64,000 nt of DNA from Granulicella sp. GTDB taxonomy: Bacteria; Acidobacteriota; Terriglobia; Terriglobales; Acidobacteriaceae. Below the pieces are notes generated by a model. It had not been told where the DNA came from and did not search any database. It saw nothing but the letters and a program-made list of their open reading frames with translations. Shown here in pieces: positions 59,403-64,000 of this stretch; within the stretch, counting starts at the first letter, position 1; every line of letters starts with the position of its first letter. The position numbers and the translations under genes are program-made. The stretch is taken from NCBI GenBank assembly GCA_027365345.1, contig DAHXNO010000070.1:1-64000 (forward strand). Direction: 5' to 3'.

Positions 59403-60974
59403 ATGCATCCACGTAACGCAGTTCGAAGACTTTTGCCCTACGCCATGCTTGCCGGGCTGATTGGCGCAGTGGGAATGGCCGGCACAGCTCAAAACGCTAC
59501 GTCCAACGGCCCGATGCCTCCTCCTGTAACCTTCACGGCCGAGCAAGACCAGCGGAACATGATGCAGCAGTTGGGCATTGTTGCATTGCGTCCTGGCCCG
59601 AGCGGCAATGAGAATGCGCCAAACCACGCAAATTACGATGAGGCAAAGGCGAACCCCTATCCGCATATTCCCGATGCGTTGACGATGGACGATGGCAGGA
59701 AGGTGACCACTGCCAAGGAGTGGTGGGATGTGCGCCGGCCGCAAATCGTTCATGATTTCGACGAATATGTCTACGGCCGTGTACCGGAGGACGTGCCAAC
59801 GGTGAAATGGAAGGCGGTGGCGACAGACAAGGAAATGATTGGCGGCCATCCTGTGATCGCCAAAGAACTGATTGGGCATGTGAACAATGCGTCCTATCCA
59901 ATGATTTCCGTGAATCTTCGCATGATGCTGGTGACACCCGCGGAGGCGAAAGGGCCTGTGCCGGTGCTGATGATGTTTGGGCGCAGCAGGTTCCCTGCGC
60001 CCAATGAACCCTCGGTGGAGGAACTGGCGCGCATCAATGCAGCCGAAAAGGCGCTGCTGGTGCGGCAGGACCCCTCGCTAGCAGAGGTGTTTGCTCGGCA
60101 TCCGGCCTGGGAGCCGAACCTTCCCGCGCCTTTCAAGTTTCCCGAGTTCAATGTGGATGGAGATCCTCCCAGTACCTGGGAGCTGATCACTGCCGGATGG
60201 GGATTTGCCTATTTCGATCCGGAGAGCGTCCAGGCGGACAATGCAGCGGGACTTACGCGGGGCATCATCGGACTGACCAACAAGGGGCAGCCGCGGAGAC
60301 CCGACCAATGGGGAGCTTTACGGGCTTGGGCATGGGGCGCGGGGCGGGGACTGGACTATTTGCAAACCGATCCAGCGGTGGACTCGAAGCATATCGGCAT
60401 TGAAGGCGTCTCACGCTACGGCAAGGCGGCGCTGATCACGATGGCCTTCGACCAGAGATTCGCCATGGTGCTGGTAGGGTCTTCCGGCAAAGGCGGCGCT
60501 ACGCTGCTACGCCGCAACTTCGGAGAGGCTGTTGAGAGCCTGACGGGCGGTGAATATTACTGGATGGCTGGTAACTTCATGAAATATGGCGCAGCGAAAG
60601 CGGTCTTTGGAAGCGAAAACCCTGGTGATATTCCGGTGGACTCCAATGAACTGATCGCGCTATGCGCGCCCCGGCTGACATTCATCAGTTACGGAATCCC
60701 CGAGAAGGGCGATGCCCGTTGGCTCGACCAACGTGGGAGCTTTATGGCAGCCGTAGCAGCGAGCCCGGTCTTTACTCTGCTCGGGGTCAAGGGGCTGGAG
60801 GTTCCGGGGGATTACCTTACAGCAAAGATACCACCGGTGAACCATGGCCTGCTGGACGGCCATCTCGCGTGGCGACAGGACGACGGGGGGCATACGGATG
60901 CGCCGAACATGAAGTACTTCATCCAGTGGGTAGACCATTTCATTGGTTACTCCTTCCCACAACCGGCGATGTAG
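59403..60974 (+). CDS. CE15-family glucuronoyl esterase-like protein, secreted
   Basis: This 523-residue protein has a signal peptide (residues 1-30) and an alpha/beta-hydrolase core. The nucleophile Ser337 lies in GVSRYGKAAL, the CE15 signature, and the catalytic His497 in DGGHTDAPN. SFMAAVAASPVFTLLG and the PPVNHGLLDGHLAWR region match bacterial CE15 enzymes, which cleave ester bonds between lignin and glucuronoyl side chains of xylan. The start at 59403 has AGGAG 9 nt upstream. A hexuronate-type MFS gene follows at 62.6 kb. Confidence 0.9.
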   Translation: MHPRNAVRRLLPYAMLAGLIGAVGMAGTAQNATSNGPMPPPVTFTAEQDQRNMMQQLGIVALRPGPSGNENAPNHANYDEAKANPYPHIPDALTMDDGRKVTTAKEWWDVRRPQIVHDFDEYVYGRVPEDVPTVKWKAVATDKEMIGGHPVIAKELIGHVNNASYPMISVNLRMMLVTPAEAKGPVPVLMMFGRSRFPAPNEPSVEELARINAAEKALLVRQDPSLAEVFARHPAWEPNLPAPFKFPEFNVDGDPPSTWELITAGWGFAYFDPESVQADNAAGLTRGIIGLTNKGQPRRPDQWGALRAWAWGAGRGLDYLQTDPAVDSKHIGIEGVSRYGKAALITMAFDQRFAMVLVGSSGKGGATLLRRNFGEAVESLTGGEYYWMAGNFMKYGAAKAVFGSENPGDIPVDSNELIALCAPRLTFISYGIPEKGDARWLDQRGSFMAAVAASPVFTLLGVKGLEVPGDYLTAKIPPVNHGLLDGHLAWRQDDGGHTDAPNMKYFIQWVDHFIGYSFPQPAM

Positions 60975-61317
60975 CCTCCACATTCGACTGCAAGCGGGAG
61001 TGATCGTTTGGGATAGCGTGGACGCACCTTGGCAACAAGCCCGCGCTGTTCCGAGAACCCACCAGGGATTCTTCGCCGAAAGGAACGCCATGACCGCTTG
61101 CCTGCTTTCTGGCGACTGGCTCTCTCCATGTTGCGCGATGCTATTTGGGCCATGGTCCAAGGACACGCTGCTGCAACATCATCACGCTCCAGGGTTACCC
61201 ATCGGGTTTTCGCAGTTGGAACTGCTGAACAGAAGACTTCAGACTTGACTGCGCACCTTGCAACGGCTTAACTGTTCTGAGCCTGATCCCGCGGATTTCC
61301 TGAGCCGATTCAATCGA
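60975..61317. other. Intergenic, no gene recognised
   Basis: Short frames here have no family match. The frame of the DoxX gene is open back to a TTG at 61258, but that part has no membrane or conserved sequence. Confidence 0.5.
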
Positions 61318-62136
61318 GTGAAGACCTTGAGAGAACGCAGCCTGATATCGAATCTCGGCATTTATGTTTACGGTGGGGCCGCCATTCTCCTGGGCCTCGT
61401 GGGACTGGTGTCTGGCAACTTCGCTGTTAACTGGCAGCACGTAGGGCCGAACGTGCCGTTCCGCGGACCGCTCGCTTATTTGACGGCGCTCATTGAACTG
61501 ACGGCGGGCATCGCGGTTATCCTACCTCGCACTGCACGCATCGGCGCCTTTGCGCTGACGATCCTCTACTCCGTTTTCACGCTTCTTTGGGCGCCGAAGG
61601 CCTTTGTAGATGTGTTCGGATTACACTACGACGCCATGGGAAATGTCTTTGAAGAATTCTCGATGGTTGTCGGCGGACTCGTCCTGTGCGCGATCTTGAC
61701 TCGTACTGGATCGGCCTGGCCGCGACGTGAGGCCTTATTTGGACGGCTTTTCGGTATCTGTTCCCTTTCGTTTGGCATCGTGCATATCTTCGATACAATG
61801 CCAGGCCTGGCCGGCTGGATTCCGAAGTGGCTGCCGCCGAGCCAGTTATTCTGGGCCTACGCTACGACCGTCAGCTTTTTCCTGGCTGCGGCCGCCATCC
61901 TCACTGGCATCATGGCCCCTCTGGCTGCACGGCTACTGACGGCGGAGATTGTCGGCTTCCAGATATTGGTCTGGATTCCAAAGGTGGTTTCCGAGCCGCG
62001 CGAGCATTTTTACTGGGTCGGCAATGGCATTAACCTGGCAATCGCGGCAGCCGCCTGGGTCGTATCCGATTCCATCAGCCGGTTGGCGAAACTGAAATCG
62101 GCGCCGGTCGCGGCTGGGGCCGGCGGCGGCGCGTAA
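61318..62136 (+). CDS. DoxX-like multi-pass membrane protein
   Basis: This protein of about 272 residues consists of seven or eight hydrophobic segments. The first four resemble a DoxX unit (LGIYVYGGAAILLGLVGLVSG, LTALIELTAGIAVILPRTARIGAFALTILY, FEEFSMVVGGLVLCAIL), and the second half repeats the pattern (FGICSLSFGIVHIF, TTVSFFLAAAAILTGIMAPLAARLL). The start is uncertain: GTG at 61318 or the TTG 9 bp later precede the conserved part, and neither has a clear ribosome site. The function is unknown. Confidence 0.7.
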   Translation: MKTLRERSLISNLGIYVYGGAAILLGLVGLVSGNFAVNWQHVGPNVPFRGPLAYLTALIELTAGIAVILPRTARIGAFALTILYSVFTLLWAPKAFVDVFGLHYDAMGNVFEEFSMVVGGLVLCAILTRTGSAWPRREALFGRLFGICSLSFGIVHIFDTMPGLAGWIPKWLPPSQLFWAYATTVSFFLAAAAILTGIMAPLAARLLTAEIVGFQILVWIPKVVSEPREHFYWVGNGINLAIAAAAWVVSDSISRLAKLKSAPVAAGAGGGA

Positions 62137-62152
62137 AAATTACTTTTCAGGA

Positions 62153-62497
62153 TTGACCAGGTGCTTTTCAGGGACTGCGGCCTATACGACCACATTCACG
62201 GCCCCAGCATCCTGGTTGCGCAAGAGGCAGAGGCTCGATCTGGACCTGGGCAACGTTAAGGATCTGGCTAAAATCACGCTGAATGGAAAGGTTGTAGGCG
62301 TTCTTTGGAAGCCGCCCTACGGCGTGGATGTGATCTCGGTGCTGAAAGCTGGACGCAACACCCTTGAGATCGGGGCCGCTAACGAGTGGACCAACCGCAT
62401 TGCCGAGGATCGACAGCTTCCGCCAGGAAGATTTTCGACGATTCCTTACTTGGGGAAGTTTATGGCACGTTGCAGATATTGCCGAGCGGCCGCCTGA
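62153..62497 (+). pseudogene. C-terminal fragment of a glycoside hydrolase (GH106/GH2-type sugar-binding domain)
   Basis: The frame reads FSGTAAYTTTFTAPASWLRK, then a DLDLGNVKDLAKITLNGKVVGVLWKPPY-like stretch (here in two overlapping parts) and NTLEIGAANEWTNRIAEDR. This is the C-terminal beta-sandwich of large bacterial glycoside hydrolases such as GH106 rhamnosidases. No upstream catalytic part exists; the DoxX gene lies 17 bp before it. Near 62440 the expected C-terminus continues in another frame (reading LQILPSGRL), so there is also a frameshift. This is a remnant of a deleted gene of roughly 1000 residues. Confidence 0.7.
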
Positions 62498-62629
62498 ATG
62501 CGGGAGATTGCTATCGAGTAGAAGACAGTCCGCGCCGAGTGAAACAACTCGTATAATCAACCTATCCGGCTGGACCGCGAACCGCCAGGTGGCGACTGCT
62601 GGTATATCGATCAGGACAGAAGTTTCGGC

Positions 62630-63895
62630 TTGGCTACCAGACACCCGGTCCACGAACATTCGGCGCCATCGGTGGAAACGAGCTCGCAGCGCTGGGTGAT
62701 TCTGGCGCTCCTGTTCGCCATCACCGTGATCAACTTCATCGACCGGCAGACGGTTTCAGTGCTCGCGCCGTTGATCAAGGCGGCGTTCCACCTCTCCAAC
62801 GAGGCTTATGGGCGAATCGTCGCGATATTTCAATTTGGCATGATGGGCGGCGAACTGCCCATGGGCCTGGTGATGGACCGCTGGGGCTGCCGCATCGGCA
62901 TGTGCGCGGCCGTTTGCTGGTGGTCGGCCTGTACGGGATCGCAGGCATTTGTCCGCTCAGGAACGCAACTCGCTATCTCTCGCCTGGGTATGGGCAGTAC
63001 GGAGTGTGGCAACTTTTCCGGCGGCATCAAGGCCGTATCAGAGACCTTCCCTGTAAAGGAACGTACGCTCGCCATCGGCATCTTTAACAGTGGCAGCGTG
63101 ATAGGGGCTGTGGTTGCGCCGCCGCTGATTGTTTACCTGGCGCAGCATGACGGCTTTCGCACCGCCTTCTTTGTGCCGGCGTCGCTTGGAGTTTTGTGGA
63201 TCGTGCTGTGGTGGCTTGCCTATCCTAAGCACGGTACCCATGAGGTGAAAGGGACCGAGAAGGCGCAGATACCACTGAAGATGATGCTGCAACGGTCTTC
63301 GACATGGGCGGTGATGGTCTGCCGCGCACTTATTGGACCGGTAATTCAGTTTTATTGGTACTGGCTGCCTAGTTATCTTTACAGCGCCCGGCATATGAGC
63401 ATGACCAGGATTGGGGAACTCTCGTGGATTCCATTCTTCCTTGGCAGTGTTGGCGGTGTGGCCGGAGGATGGGCTGCCGGCTGGCTGGAGCGCCGAGGCG
63501 CAAGTCTGCCGAGGGTGCGTAAGGTGACCATGTACTTCAGCAGCGGGTTCTGCCTGGCCAGCTTTGCGGTGCCGTTCGTCGCAAGCCCGGTGGTTGCGCT
63601 GATGGTGATCAGCCTGGCCATCTTCGCTCACAACTTCCTCTCCGCCAACATGTATGGAGCGATCACTGACTTGTTCGCCGACGAGGAGGTGGGCCGCGCA
63701 ACCGGGCTGAGTGGCGTTGCCAGCGGACTGACTGGGTTGCTGTTTCCACTGCTGACGGGTTATCTGGTGGATCAGGGATCGTACCGGTTCGTCTTCATGA
63801 TCGCCGCACTGATGCCGCTGGCAGGAACGATAGCCCTTTTTGTGCTCGCGCGGCAGTACCGGACGATGACCCGAGTGCAAGCCGCGCAGGGCTGA
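62630..63895 (+). CDS. MFS transporter, anion:cation symporter family (hexuronate transporter-like)
   Basis: This 421-residue protein has twelve membrane segments. INFIDRQTVSVLAPLIK in helix 1, GGELPMGLVMDRWGCRIG after helix 2, a SRLGMGSTECGNFSGGIKAVSETFP segment and GIFNSGSVIGAVVAPPL match ExuT-type ACS symporters. It would import glucuronate or galacturonate, fitting the CE15 esterase upstream. The start is TTG at 62630 and has no strong ribosome site; the first 20 residues are hydrophilic. Confidence 0.87.
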   Translation: MATRHPVHEHSAPSVETSSQRWVILALLFAITVINFIDRQTVSVLAPLIKAAFHLSNEAYGRIVAIFQFGMMGGELPMGLVMDRWGCRIGMCAAVCWWSACTGSQAFVRSGTQLAISRLGMGSTECGNFSGGIKAVSETFPVKERTLAIGIFNSGSVIGAVVAPPLIVYLAQHDGFRTAFFVPASLGVLWIVLWWLAYPKHGTHEVKGTEKAQIPLKMMLQRSSTWAVMVCRALIGPVIQFYWYWLPSYLYSARHMSMTRIGELSWIPFFLGSVGGVAGGWAAGWLERRGASLPRVRKVTMYFSSGFCLASFAVPFVASPVVALMVISLAIFAHNFLSANMYGAITDLFADEEVGRATGLSGVASGLTGLLFPLLTGYLVDQGSYRFVFMIAALMPLAGTIALFVLARQYRTMTRVQAAQG

Positions 63896-64000
63896 GGCTG
63901 CTTGCCTGATGCTGTAGGGTTGATGCGGTAGGCTGGGGTCCGCAATCTTCAGGCGATTGAAGTATCGAACTTTTCCTGCCACGGCGATGCAGATTCCAAT

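Overview
The window is a bacterial chromosome segment with high G+C, dense genes and frequent GTG/TTG starts. No rRNA, tRNA or CRISPR array was seen. The gene mix points to an acidobacterium, probably Terriglobia/Acidobacteriaceae: a complete exosortase (XrtA)/PEP-CTERM exopolysaccharide locus, a DUF5107-TPR protein, a CE15 esterase, a PQQ-like beta-propeller and a nitric-oxide response cluster. This assignment is inferred from gene content, not from a marker gene.

Layout. 0-2.2 kb: the start of an IS66-type accessory gene, a hipBA toxin-antitoxin pair with a HipB-like operator, and a decayed IS1182-type transposase. 2.2-10.7 kb: a nitric-oxide/nitrosative-stress cluster with a RIC di-iron repair protein, a Crp/Fnr regulator, NnrS, a membrane polyferredoxin, a hemerythrin, a radical SAM/SPASM protein, a secreted beta-propeller and a small DUF2892 protein. 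11-19.5 kb: a carbohydrate locus with a LacI regulator divergent from DUF5107-TPR, a sugar porter and a GH59 galactocerebrosidase-like enzyme. 19.5-23.2 kb: tRNA-dihydrouridine synthase, ribosomal protein L31 and an AsmA-like protein. 23.3-28.4 kb: two direct copies of a ~225-bp intergenic repeat bracket an octaheme HAO-like cytochrome operon, a truncated qNorB remnant and two cupins. 28.4-33.1 kb: a DnaC-like ATPase, a LysR/YeiH pair, a higBA-type module with a nonsense-mutated toxin, and a small membrane protein. 33.6-38.3 kb: a phenolic-lipid-like set (type III PKS, methyltransferase, flavoprotein). 38.8-57.4 kb: the XrtA/EPS locus, with two sigma-54 activators and one PEP-CTERM protein. 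58-64 kb: plant-polymer functions (SGNH esterase, CE15 glucuronoyl esterase, hexuronate-type MFS), a DoxX protein and a glycoside hydrolase fragment.

How the genes work together. Six copies of a palindrome, GYGAC-N4-GTC(R/C)C, lie upstream of the nitric-oxide genes in both blocks (2.9-8.5 kb and 26 kb). By hand measurement each is centred 29.5 bp before a -10-like hexamer, which is position -41.5 for a class II Crp/Fnr activator. The Crp/Fnr protein encoded beside the first site has an Fnr-type E-x-x-S-R recognition helix and is the obvious candidate to bind them. The block has no intact nitric oxide reductase: only an internally deleted qNorB N-terminus remains, while an octaheme HAO-like cytochrome carries the same upstream site. 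In the EPS locus, the divergent exosortase and export operons each have a sigma-54-type -24/-12 promoter. Two sigma-54 activators lie about 10 kb away; one has lost the phospho-acceptor Asp of its receiver domain and the other has no receiver.
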